From Cucumis sativus (Eukaryota; Streptophyta; Magnoliopsida; Cucurbitales; Cucurbitaceae): a stretch of 64,000 nt of DNA. The translations under genes were made by a program, and so were the position numbers. The DNA is taken from NCBI RefSeq assembly GCF_000004075.3, contig NC_026657.2:40813380-40877379 (forward strand), given 5' to 3'. Shown in pieces: positions 37,101 to 48,241 of this stretch; the stretch's first letter is position 1; every line of letters starts with the position of its first letter. Below the pieces are notes generated by a model. It was given only the letters and a program-made list of their open reading frames with translations. It was not told the DNA's origin and did not search any database.

Positions 37101-40100
37101 ACCATAGTATAGGGAGCAAAGCCATGATCTATATGTTTCTTATGATGTTTTTGATAATCATAAAAGTATAAAATGGAGAAAATTTATAGCCAACACGGGC
37201 CTAATTGAAAGAATAAAAAATTAGGACAAAGTAAATCTTAGCTACCCATATGTTTTTATCAAGGCCTAAGCCCACTATTTCTAACACTCCCCTCAAATTG
37301 GGATGTAAATGTCCGAAAGTCCTAACTTGCTACCGCACATGAATCAAAGTTTTGTTTGAGGAGCCACTTTATGAGTATATCAACAATTTGTTAGGCTTGA
37401 GGGTATGTAAGGGATGCGATGCTATCATTGTCCAGTCTCTCTCTGATAAAGTGTCTGTCAATCTCCACATGTTTGGTTCTGTCATGTTGGACTGGGTTAT
37501 TGACATGTTGATAGTTGTCTTGTTATCACAAAATCGTTTCATATGCACCTCATAGTCCTGACAAAGATCAGACAACACCTTTTGGAGCAAGATTTTCTCA
37601 CGGATTCCTAAACTCATAGCCTTGTTATTTAGCTTCAATGTTACTTCTAGCCACAACTTCTTGCTTCTCCAAGTAATGAGATTGCCCCACACGAAGGTGC
37701 AATATTCCGGGGTGGATTTTCTATCAACAATAGACCCTACCTAGTCAGAGTCTGTATAGGCCTTAATGCACATTCTGTTAATCTTCTTGAACCTCAATCC
37801 TTTACCAGGTGTTGCTTTTAAATACCTTATAATTCTGTTAACAGCCTCCATGTGGTCTTCATAAGGAGTCTGCATGAATTGACTGATAGTACTCATAGTA
37901 TAGGAGATGTTAGGCCTAGTGTGAGACAAGTAAATCAACTTTCCCTAAAGGTGATCATATTTCTCTTTATCAATAGGATTCCTATCACCTAAATTTTCGA
38001 GTTTGGCATTGAACTCAATGGGCGTATCGGCAGGACGTCATCCCATCATACCTGTCTCAGTTAATAAATCAAGGGTGTACTTTCTCTGGGACACATAGAT
38101 GCCCTCTCTGGACCTAGCAACCTCCATTCCACGAAAATACTTTAGATTCCCCAAGTCTTTAATTTCAAATTCATCACCCATCTTCTTTTCTAGTTCGATG
38201 ATTTCAAAGTTGTCATCCCGAAATCGCACAATGTCATCAACATAGACAATCAATATAGGAATTCTCCCTGACTTGGAGACCTTTGTGAACAAAATGTGAT
38301 TGGAGTGCCCTTGATTGTATCCCTAAGATTTGACAAAAGTGGTGAACATGTCAAACCAAGCTCTCAGTGACTGTTTTAACTTGTACAAAGACTTTCGAAG
38401 CTTGCAAACCTGATTATCAAACTGAGCTTCAAATCTTGGAGGAGGACTCATATACACTTCCTCTTCTAAATCTCTATTAAAAACGCATTCTTAACATCAA
38501 GTTGATATAGGGGTCAATCTTTATTTACGGCAACTGACAACAGGACTAACAATATTTAACTTTGCAACAGGGGAAAATGCCTCAGAATAGTCCCATAAGT
38601 CTGAGTTAACCCTTTTGCAACTAACCTGGCCTTATGTCTGTCAAGGGTACCGTCTGCTCTGTACTTGAGTGCAAATACCCATTTGTATTCCACAGTCTTG
38701 TGCCCTTTGAGGAGTGTGTAGAGATCTAGGTCTTGTTCTTTTCCAGTGCTCTCATTTCTTCCATGACAACAATCTTTCACTCGGGGCACTTTAAGGCGAG
38801 GTGAATATTTTTGGGTATTGTGGTAAAGTCAAGGTTAACAGTGAAGGCCCCGAACTGAGGTGAAAGGTTCTCGTACGAAACATAATTAGAGATGCAGTGC
38901 TTAGTACAGGACTTGATACCTTTCCTCAGTGCAATAGAGAGGTCAAGGGATGGATCATACTTACCGATGTTTCCTAGATGGTCTTGCTTGGTTTTGTTTT
39001 CAGTGAACTCTGCACACACACACAATCTCAAATTGAGGTAGTCAGTTCCTTTTATCAATTTAGTCTATCTCAATTATGTCTGAGAACTCCCCATGTTTAT
39101 GATTAGCCCCCCAACAATAATAAGAATAACCCCAACAAAGAATTGATAAACACAAGAAAGATAAACAAATTTGGACAGAAAATATGATCCATGATCATGG
39201 AGAAAAGAGAACTTGTTTCTATCTTCAAGATTTCAAACTCTCTCCAACCTAACTAGTTCTAAACATGCATTCTAAATGTTTAGAATACAAAGAAAGCATA
39301 TCAAGGTTGAGGGAGATTTTAACTCTACGAGAAATTTTCATTCAACTTAAAAACAATGAGAAAATACAACTGTAATTATGGTAAATGAAAAGACACCATG
39401 AAAGGATTCAAAGTTTCACCTATGTAGTCTAAATTCAGGCAACAACCCTTCAACTACATACTTGAATCTTCATCAATGAAGATACAGAAACAAATAGGTA
39501 GATAATGCATTAAGAATGTAGAAGGGCCCAGATTTTAGTGGTTTTTTTTTATGGAGGTAAATAGTTTGTTTTTTCTTTTTTTCCTATTTTTGAAAGAACC
39601 CGAGGATTAAATAGCATGCAATATATTTTTTAAGTACTAGTTTGGGTACATAATGTTTTATAGATTTTACACTGTATCCTCTTCTTTTTCTTTCTTTCAG
39701 ATTGGAGCTTAATGGAAATAACATTGTTCTGGGAGAATTCTTGGAGTTCAAAGTGAAAAAAGAAGATATGCAGGCTTTGAGAGAGATTAGAAGATCAAAA
39801 GTTAGTTGCATACTCATCCAGAAGATCAGAAGGATCGGATTTGGTAATATGGAATTCTTTGAATGAACAAAAAAAAAGAATTTTAAACAAACCATTAGTC
39901 TCCAGGCATATAGCACATATTCTTAACTGGTATTAGTAGTAAGCACACAATTATTTGATTTTCTCCTCCACCTTTTTTAATTTTTCTTTTCTTGAATTAT
40001 AAGTTGTCTCTGTTTATGTTTGTGTCTAATTAGGCCCCAAACTTTAAAAATATTTAAGTGCCCAAATTTTAATTTTATATCTATTAGGTGTCTAGACTTC

Positions 40101-40801
40101 CAAAATGTTAAGTTATTGAATTTTTTTTTTTTTTTGTCTAAAGGACGATTGATATAATATTAAATTTACTTTCACCTATTAGCTTAAGCTTTTGAATAAA
40201 TTGATGATTCGTGCATAACAGCATAGGCATGGGGAGTCTTGTGTTCAAACCACTGCTACGTTATTACCCCAATTAATTTCGATTTTCTCTTGTTTATTTC
40301 ATGTCCACAGGTGAGGAGATTGTTAATAATATTAAAATTTACATTCAAATTAATACTCAACTTTTTGGGTCCATCAAATATTTAACATGGTATCAGAATA
40401 TCTTTTGAATTAATCTATGGCTTAACTATAACTATAATACCAGATTTAAAATTTGTGTAAATTTGTAATATACTTGGCTTCCATGGGGACAATACATTCA
40501 CACAGTACCTCATTTTTTGAGAATTGGTTTTACCTCTTTAATCATATCTATAATTTGATCCACAGTACTCCGGCATCAAATGTCTGTCTTTCTTCAAATT
40601 TCTCTTTTGTAAATTGCAGTTCCTTCAAGATTTCGAGTTTTATACTCCACCCGGGATTATCGAAACGAGGGGGCCTCTGCTTCTGAGTGGAAGGAAGTAA
40701 CAGTAGGATCTAGCACAATGGTAGTATTTCAGATGGAATATTCTTCTAAAGTTCGAAAAGTCAAGATCTCTTCAATTGTATCTCTATCATTGAGTGCCTG
40801 A
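31177..40801 (+). CDS. NERD-domain protein with N-terminal signal anchor
   Basis: Seven exons join to 322 aa: 31177-31298, 31387-31488, 35362-35476, 36085-36200, 36512-36700, 39701-39843, 40620-40801. The N-terminus ([20 protein letters not shown]) is hydrophobic then basic, like a signal anchor. The nuclease-related NERD domain follows at about 33-155. Its D68 lies in SIDMVLV, equivalent to the EIDLIV strand. The next strand reads VVICVKN (78-84), where nuclease-type NERD domains have an ExK, so K83 is kept but the Glu position is C81. The region from 155 is plant-specific and ends in a basic beta-rich tail. NERD was described as a domain related to restriction-type endonucleases; the plant protein's role is unknown to me. 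Introns 2 (3.9 kb) and 5 (3.0 kb) are swollen by copia fragments. Confidence 0.85.
32580..33085. other. Compositional outlier in NERD intron 2, possible organelle-derived insert
   Basis: This half-kilobase is clearly richer in G and C than the surrounding intron and lacks the poly-A/poly-T runs seen everywhere else in the window. It looks like plant mitochondrial spacer DNA in style (CTCCTGCTCCGTTCCTACTAG, GGTCTGGCTTCCCCCTTCTG), but I cannot name a source gene. It abuts the copia 5' LTR at 33087. A nuclear-mitochondrial insertion is one reading, an unrecognised repeat another. Confidence 0.3.
33087..34831 (+). mobile_element. Deleted Ty1-copia retrotransposon with both LTRs
   Basis: The 5' LTR is 33087-33311 and the 3' LTR 34601-34831. 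Both start TGTTGGAAATAA and end TTTAACA, and share the ACTTTCATGGTGTGTGAAAA block. The primer-binding site TGGTACCAGAGC at 33312-33323 is one base from the usual initiator-tRNA-Met site. A purine tract (GAGGGAGAG) precedes the 3' LTR. The interior is only 1.3 kb: the front of reverse transcriptase ([19 protein letters not shown], then [13 protein letters not shown]) jumps directly to the RNase H region ([15 protein letters not shown]). Gag, protease, integrase and the YVDD core are absent. No 5 bp target duplication is obvious. It lies in NERD intron 2, sense to the gene. Confidence 0.85.
37053..39058 (-). mobile_element. 5'-truncated Ty1-copia retrotransposon fragment
   Basis: Minus-strand frames give reverse transcriptase to RNase H in order from high to low coordinate: [20 protein letters not shown] (about 38690), the YVDD core in [15 protein letters not shown] (about 38240), [30 protein letters not shown] (about 37900), and the RNase H end with CDNKTT. 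A purine tract (TTTGAGGGGAG) at about 37288-37298 precedes a probable 3' LTR (37286-37053, TGTTAGAAATAG to AATAACA). No 5' LTR, gag or integrase was found. Several stops and frameshifts are present. It is antisense in NERD intron 5 and is related to the sense fragment in intron 2. Confidence 0.8.
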
Positions 40802-42646
40802 AGTCTGCTCACTATTGTTACTTTTAAAATTTTGATCATGACTCTACTACCAATATAGATTTGTTCAGTTGAGAAGAAGACTGTTATGTACTTTCTTTTT
40901 GTTTCTTCTTACCTATCTATCTGTATAGCTATGTATATTTTGTCCATTCACCCTTTAATGCGTAAATGTTTCTGAAACAGTGTATATATGATTTCTATAT
41001 ACATTGGGGTCATTTGTGATGTTAATGATATACATATTTGATTTATGTATAAAATGGTTATTTGTATCGTTAATATTTTAGTGAATTGATGCCGACTTAA
41101 AATTTTGTAGTTCTTTGTGTATTTATAGGTATAATTAACAATAAGGTGAAGAGTTGTGGAAATTTATTTTTGGGTTCTATAGATGTGTTATGAAATCAAA
41201 ATGTCAATGTAGAGAAATGGATACAAAAATTTGTATAGTTCATGAAGTGTGTTTGCTACAAACAACAAACAAAGAGATTATTTTTATTAAAAAAGTTATC
41301 ATATGATACAAAAAATTGCAGAGACGACAAGAGAGTTTATATATGAAAAAAGACTCTTGAGCTTGGTCATTCAGAGCTCTGGATGTAGTTGGATTTGAAT
41401 ATTTTAGTTTTAAAATTATGGATGTTTTTTATTTGTTTGATTTTATTTAGTGGCTAAGGTTGGGATATTTTCACCACTTGGAATATTCTTAGGACTTGGA
41501 TTCTTTTTAGAAGAGAAATAAATTTTTACTGATAAATGAAATAAAATGAATAAAAAGTAATTTTTTTGTTTTGTTTTATTATTTTAGTAGATATCTCTAT
41601 CTACCTTTCCCTCGATATATTCTCAAGTCTTGGCAGAGAATAGATCCTAAAATCGAATAAATTGTTTTTCATTAGAAAAAAAAATGAGAACAAGTTCTGC
41701 ACTTTAATTTTCTGTTATTGAAAGAAAAGCTAAAACATGTGATGTGATAGCATTTAAAAGATAAAAAAAGAGAGTGAAAGAAAAATGAGAGAGGTCAGTT
41801 GAGGGTAAAAGTAGATTGAGATATATTTTATTATAGAGCTAAAGATTGTTAAAGGGTGACTTATGAAGGATACAAGCTTAAATTCAGTATCAGATGGTTG
41901 CGCAATTCTTCTATATCATTGCAATCCGGTAACATCAAAGAAGAAACGTGAAGAAAAAAAGAAAAAGAAGAAGTGGAAGAAAGTGAAATGGTGAGGAACC
42001 TAAGATAATCATTCAAGGACCCGTTACATAAAAATTTGTTTCTCCCCGGTTGGCTGACAAGGAGTCATGTTTTGCTTATTTTTCCCTTTTATTTATATTC
42101 ATTACCTATAATTTTAGGATAGATTGAATTTTAGAATATATAAAAATTTAGTTACAAACATAACAATTAAATTTAAAATATTAACATATGTAGCAATATT
42201 TAATTTTTTTTTGAAAATATAGCAAAAATTTATCAAAACCTATCCGAAATAAAAGTCTACCCTTGACTATGTTGCAGATTTTGTTAATCTATCAATGATA
42301 GAAGTTTATTACGAATAGACTTTACTATATTTGTAATTTTTAAAAAATGTTGCTATACACTTTTATTATTCTTAAAATTGTTACCCATTATCATTACCCC
42401 TATACAAATTTTGTTTAAGGTACCTTTGTGATTGATTATTAAATTTTGAAAATTAGATAAAAAAAAAATATATATATAAACATTTATTAACATGTGAGGC
42501 AACAAGAGATCTCTTACAAGCACATCTCCACACATCTCCACACATCTCCACTTTTATTTAGACATGTAATTTATATATATATACGTGTGATAAGAGAACT
42601 TTATTAAAAAAGAAGATGGCTTGATGTTCAAGTTGCACACTACAGT
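40802..42646. other. Intergenic region between convergent genes
   Basis: The NERD gene (plus) and the pfkB gene (minus) end towards each other across 1.8 kb of AT-rich DNA containing no recognisable frame. A 10-base unit CACATCTCCA is repeated three times at about 42522-42551. Both 3' untranslated regions must lie in this interval. Confidence 0.5.
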
Positions 42647-43448
42647 CTACACATGTGATGAGCCAATATCAGACTGAAAGCTAGAAAATGCATCTGCAAG
42701 CTCCATGGCATCTTGAACCCTTAAACGAGTTCCCTGTTGCCCGACCACTCTGGCCGCTATTTTCGCTGCAATTGTTCCCATTTCTTTCAAATCCGAGACT
42801 CCCTGCAAGATACCGTACAAAATACCTGACGCATAGGCATCTCCAGCGCCACAAGTGTCAAGAGGTACACATGGACAAGGTGGGATATATACTGCTTCTC
42901 CTTTGACACCTATGTACGAACCTCTGTGCCCATCCGTGACTGAGACAAGCGGAACAAAATGACTCAGATACCTTACAGCTGATATAGAACTTTCCTTGGA
43001 GTCAAAGTGACATAGAGCTGCCGCTTCTTCATGGTTTGCAAAAACAATATCCGCAAAGTTGCCAACAATTTCCCTGATATAGGAAATGAAGAACACATTA
43101 TTTGTGTTATCTTCCTTATCCTCCTTGCATACGACATGAAATAATAAATGGAGCTTAAAGAGAGAAATTTACCAAAAATCATCAAAATGTCTTTCGATGC
43201 AGGAGACGTCTGAAGCTGTGACTGCAACTAGAGCACCGCTTCGGTGTGCTTCCTCGCATGCTTTTTGAATTGTTTTAATTGTATCAGGCAATTCAAATAA
43301 ATACCCTTCAACTACAAGTACATTTGTCTTGCTAATTACACTAGCTAACGCTGGACTATAATTCACAGTGGAAGATGTACCCTGAAATCGAAAAACAAAT
43401 CCAGAAGAACTCCTTTTCATTTTTGTACCATGTATCATTTACAATCCC

Positions 43449-43479
<31 letters not shown>

Positions 43480-45225
43480 AAAACCGTAAGCACTAAAAAG
43501 CTTTCACAACTGTACAAGCTCTAGAAATAAGAAAAAGGATGTTATACTTAAGAAAACACGAGTTACTACAATTCAACGTTCCAACCATATTGAGAATATA
43601 GGTCATCATCTAAAACTGATTTCAAAAGCTACCATTTCTAGATTGGAGATTTATATTTTTCTCACATGTGGTGTGGCTATGGAGAAGAAGTTCAAATAAA
43701 AGTTTACCTGATATGCAAGCATTGTTCGCTGAGCATCAGGGGTAGTAAGAACAATGACTGTTCCTGTTGTCCCATCCTTGACGGGAGGAGAAAGAAAATG
43801 TACATTTGCACGTCTTAGTTTTGACCTATGAAACAGATTAAAGCATAAAAAGTTATTCTTATAGCGCGTATTCAGTTTGATAGCAAAAGGAGAAGTATTC
43901 AACATATGATTTCCTATAAAAATGATTTGGCTCAGAAATTCCGTTGCTGTCCTGCTTACTAGGACCCTCCTATAAGTTGAGAGTTTAAGACACTTTTTTT
44001 CCCCTCAATCTATCAGTTTTTAACTAAAACATAATGTACAAAATCAAGTCTCATTGTATATAGTCTCAGAAATGAGGGTGGGCAGTCCATATCCTAAAAA
44101 GTGATATCAAGAAAGGGAAAGAGAATAATATTATATCATTCTGAAACAAAAGACTTATAAATTGAACTTAAACTAGAGCCTGACCTGTAGAAACTGCCCA
44201 ATGGATCACTCCCTATACTACCAGTCATAGCTACATTGAAAGTAGGGCCTTTCATGGGTCTAATACCCAGCCTTGCCAAGGCCACCAGGCTGTTCGAAAG
44301 AGATCCGCCAGCAGCCGCCTTATAGCTGCGACCGTCCATTGCCCGCAATACTCTACCTCTTTCCTCATGATTTACAACCTTCCTTGTACCCTTCTCTAAA
44401 CCCAGTTTCTTCAGAAACTCGTCATCTACCATACCAGAAAAATCTACCTGAACACATTGCCACAACAATGAAAGACGTAAGAATTAGCCCAACCATATCA
44501 AACAGTTGTTCCAATAAACATTATGATCTACAAAATTCTGTTGACAGCGATGTGACAAGGGTTTTTGAATTAAGTTGTTCAAAATCAAAACTTTTACACT
44601 AAATAAACAATGTATACAGTAATACTGTAACAGACTCAATCAAAAGTTACTCCAAATCATTTCCTTGAACCAAGTAGCACGGCTGAATACAATACTAATA
44701 ATTTGCACAGTATGTCAAATCAGAAAGTTATCAGAGTATGTTAAATAGAATGAAACAGCACCAAAAACCCAAAAACGAAAGCGAAGAAATTAGTTGAAGA
44801 AAAAGAAAAAGAAATGGGGAAATGACCATAGCTTGACCAAGCCCCAAGACGTCCCATCGGTCAGGCAAACAAGAAGAAGAGGGATTAATGTCATGGAGAT
44901 GTTCAATTCCGACCAGGAGATCCTCATCAGAACCATTCCCTTCATCATCTTCCTCTTCTTCCTCACTACCACTAGAAAACTCCCCTGTGCCATAGCCGCT
45001 AAAAACACGACAGGAAAAGAAAGCGTTGAAAGAATCGAAGCCTCCAGCCATTGAAGAGAATCTGCATCGGTGAATGAAAGTGGAAGAGGAGGAAGAAGGT
45101 GAATATGAAGAAGAAGAGGGAAAAGGAAGAGAAGGAATAGGAGTGAAATTAGGGGAAGGGAGAGGTAGAGAAGAAAAGGGAAGCTGAATTTGAGGAAGAG
45201 AAGAGATGGGAAAATAGAGAGACAT
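42647..45225 (-). CDS. Plastid-targeted pfkB-family sugar/nucleoside kinase
   Basis: Five exons splice to 471 aa: 45225-44827, 44447-44185, 43825-43708, 43381-43173, 43073-42647. Residues 1-55 are a Ser/Pro/Leu-rich, acid-free transit peptide, followed by an acidic linker (SEEEEEDDEGNGSDEDL, about 86-102). The ribokinase fold starts at DVLGLGQAMVDFSG; the sugar-side GG motif is AAAGGSLSNSLVALARLG, and the pfkB signature 2 with the catalytic base is DTCGAGDAYASG (402-413, D408). The enzymes transfer phosphate from ATP to sugars or nucleosides. The sequence resembles the plant adenosine-kinase-like uncharacterised pfkB group; the substrate cannot be told. The start is the first in-frame ATG; the upstream frame begins only with TTG. 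The 3' gene end is convergent with the NERD gene. Confidence 0.88.
43446..43482. repeat. Poly-C / poly-A tract in intron 3 of the pfkB gene
   Basis: A run of C broken once by T passes straight into more than 20 A on the plus strand, just upstream of exon 4's acceptor on the gene strand. The gene strand therefore reads poly-T then poly-G. Length here is unreliable in any sequencing technology. Confidence 0.85.
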
Positions 45226-45289
45226 GGTGGGAGTGGTTAAGGCCCTTGATTTGAAGCGAGTGGTGGTGAATGGGAATGGCAAAAATGGC

Positions 45290-47090
45290 AGAACTCAGCT
45301 TAGCCACCCACCGCTCCATACCCATCTCCTCACCATTTTTGGCTAATTTTATAAAGACGTTGGGTTCTTCTGTCCAGATAACAATATGAATGCTTCTGAG
45401 TTGAAATCCTCTTCTTGCATTATTCTAAACACAACGTGGACCTTGCTGGATTCCTTCATATCGCTTCACGCCATTTATTTTCTTATCTTTTGACTTCCCA
45501 TCACCCTTCAACCACATTTTTTCTTGTTTTAACTTTGTTCTAAGTGTCTAAAATACTCTAAACTTCTTTTTTCTTTTTAAAAAATATTCTTTAACCTTTT
45601 CAAAATGGTTCAATAGTTAGAGATCTTTTTATTTAAGAAACATCCCTACAAAAATATTCAAAACAAATAAGCATGCGTTACTTAGCAGGTTTTTCAAACA
45701 AAAAATAGAACAATACAATTCTATCTAACCTTTTTTTTATTGCCAATACGACAAGATTAATGATATCAAACTACTATTCATGCTATCAAAGGATCCCCGC
45801 TTTTAAATTGTTACTTTTGTAAATTTGAAAAATGATGTGAAATCGACTCTATTATTATAAACATTTTTGCTATATTTGCAAAAGCTCCATTTATTTACTG
45901 ATTTAATTTTTTTTATTTTATAATTTTTTCAAAAATATTCATCGAAACCGAAATTTCTGTAAAATTAAAACTTCAATATATCTATCAACATCAATATTTT
46001 ATACCTTGGTTACACTATAAAATTCCACAAAATCTCACCAAATTTCAAAGTAAAAAATTCTCCTTAAAACATACTAGAAACAATAATTAGTCTACTAAAT
46101 TCTTTTTACACTGATAGATCTATCGAAATATCACTATTTATTAATAGTCGAATGCATTTTTTATTTGACAATTAACTATGTTAATTACAACAATAACTAT
46201 TGAAATTGTTTGTAGTCAAATAAATTTAAAATTATGATTTTAATTAACTTAAAACGGTGAAAAAATGCAGGTGTAAAATTTGGATATATGAACGAGTATT
46301 TTTTAACTTTTTTTAATCAATGATATTTATGAAACTTTTCAATATTTTCTAGGTATTTTTGAAACAAAACTTTAGATATTTTTTAAACAATATTTTAAAG
46401 TTTAAGGGACATTTTTTTAATTTTTTTTTTTGAAAGTTTAGAGGTATTTTTAACACAAATTTAAAGACATTTTGTGTAATTTACCCATTTTTAAAGAAAA
46501 ATTGCATATGGTAGCATTTTGAAAATATGATATAGGAAATAAGCACATTTTTTTAAAATTTTGTAAATAGAACAAAATTTTCACTTATAAAAAACTCTTA
46601 ATCTTAAATTTGTTATTATTCATAAACTACCATTCAATAACTTATTTCTCTTCATCTTTTGTATGTTCTACTCATTGTTTATTTATTCTCCAACCTTTTA
46701 AGGCCCTATTTATTTATTTTTATACGAGAAAAATTATTTGTTCTTTTTGTCTTAATCTTGATCTTAGAATATGAATGGTACAATAATTGTAATATGAAAT
46801 ATAATGGTTGCTGATCAGAGTAATTTAACTTTATTTGTGATTTTGTTTTTTTACTTTTTTTCGATGTGTATTATGAGTTAAATCTGATTTCAAATGATTT
46901 TGTTTTATTTTTTACATTGATTTTGTTTTGATTTTACTGTGTCTCAGTTTTATATACTAATGTTGTGATATACTTATATTATATGTATTAGCTGGTTGAT
47001 ATACTTACTATGTGATTTTCATTTTTTCAAATTTTATGCAGGTCATTATAGTATTATTAAGTATATGAATGATATAATTTAATATATCAA
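45290..47090. other. AT-rich intergenic DNA upstream of the pfkB gene
   Basis: No frame with recognisable similarity and no structured repeat were seen, apart from long A/T runs. The first few hundred bases should hold the pfkB promoter; no TATA box is obvious. Confidence 0.45.
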
Positions 47091-47580
47091 CAATATATTG
47101 TTAAAGCATATCAGTAAAGTGAATCATTATCAAGTATATGAATCAAGTTTACAAGTGTATATCAATAGTATATCAAGTGTATATAAGTAGGACTTCAAGC
47201 ATATCAAATGTATTTAATCAATCAAATGTATAAGTGTGAAGAATATTAAGTGTATTTGCACAATACATTGAGTGTATCAAACGTATCAAATGTGTTGAGT
47301 GTACCAATGAAACATGACAAGTTATTAGCGGTGTATCAAGTGAAGCCTTTAAGTGTATCAAGGCCTAAGGGTATCAAGTGTATCAAGAAAAATCAAGTGT
47401 AACAAGGAGTATTATGTGTATTAAGATGTTTCAAGTGTGTAACAAAAGGTATCGAGTGTATCAAAGAGTATCAGGTGCATCAAGTGTATCTATCAAATGT
47501 ATCAAGTGTATCAAGGGGAATTAGGTGTATCGAACGTGTATAAGGTGTATCAAATGTATATTAGTAACAAGAGCATTTGT
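47090..47580. repeat. Degenerate minisatellite built on AAGTGTATC
   Basis: About 480 bases are dominated by short variants of TCAAGTGTATCAAG (TATCAAGTGTAT, TATCAAATGTAT, AATCAAGTGTAA), in one orientation and with irregular spacing. No frame stays open across it, so it is not a coding repeat. The left end grades into TATCAA-rich sequence near 47040. Confidence 0.8.
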
Positions 47581-47871
47581 GACATTTTATCTCTTGATGT
47601 GTGAGTTGGACTTTATTTTTTCTATTTTCATAAATTATGAAGTATGTGTGTTATAAACTTAATTATTATAACTTATTTTGCCATTTTTTGCCAGCACTTT
47701 ACTTTTTTTTTTTTTTTTCTATTTTTACAAAGCCTCCTTTATTTTTAAACTTTCACCCCTAATAATTATAACTTGCTTTTCATTTTGAACTTTAGTTCAA
47801 ATTTAAGCTTTTTACTAAAATTATTATAAAAATATATAAACGATGATAAAAATTAAACCTATAAACATTTA

Positions 47872-48238
47872 GGGTGTGTTTTGGATGATGATTTAAGGGA
47901 TTAGGAAAAGGATTTGACCCAAATTTTCCTGCTCCATCTTATCATAATACTACACTCATAATTCTTCCTTCCAAACACATGTTATAATATCACCACAATT
48001 ATAACCGTTCCCCCAAATGCATATTATCATAATACTATAACAATAATCTTTCCCCCAAACATATATTATCATAACACTACAATTCATATTCATTCTCCTA
48101 AACATATATTACCATAACACTACCAATAATAACCCTAACCTCAAACACGTATTATCATAACACTAGGATTATTATAATTATGGTAGGATTATCATAATCC
48201 TTTTCCCTCTCAACTCATTCCCTCTCCCAAACGCATTC
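47872..48238. mobile_element. Harbinger-like MITE with internal ~43 bp tandem repeats
   Basis: The left end GGGTGTGTTTTGGATGATG and the reverse complement of the right end GAATGCGTTTGGGAGAGGG are imperfect inverted repeats. TTA precedes (47869-47871) and TTA follows (48239-48241), the target duplication used by PIF/Harbinger elements. The interior holds about five copies of a 41-45 base unit with the core CAAACATATATTATCATAACACTA at about 47975-48170. No coding capacity. Confidence 0.5.
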
Positions 48239-48241
48239 TTA

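Noticed and set aside
45226-45282. Extended start of the pfkB protein
   Set aside because: The frame begins with TTG; the first ATG is 45225 and gives a good transit peptide.
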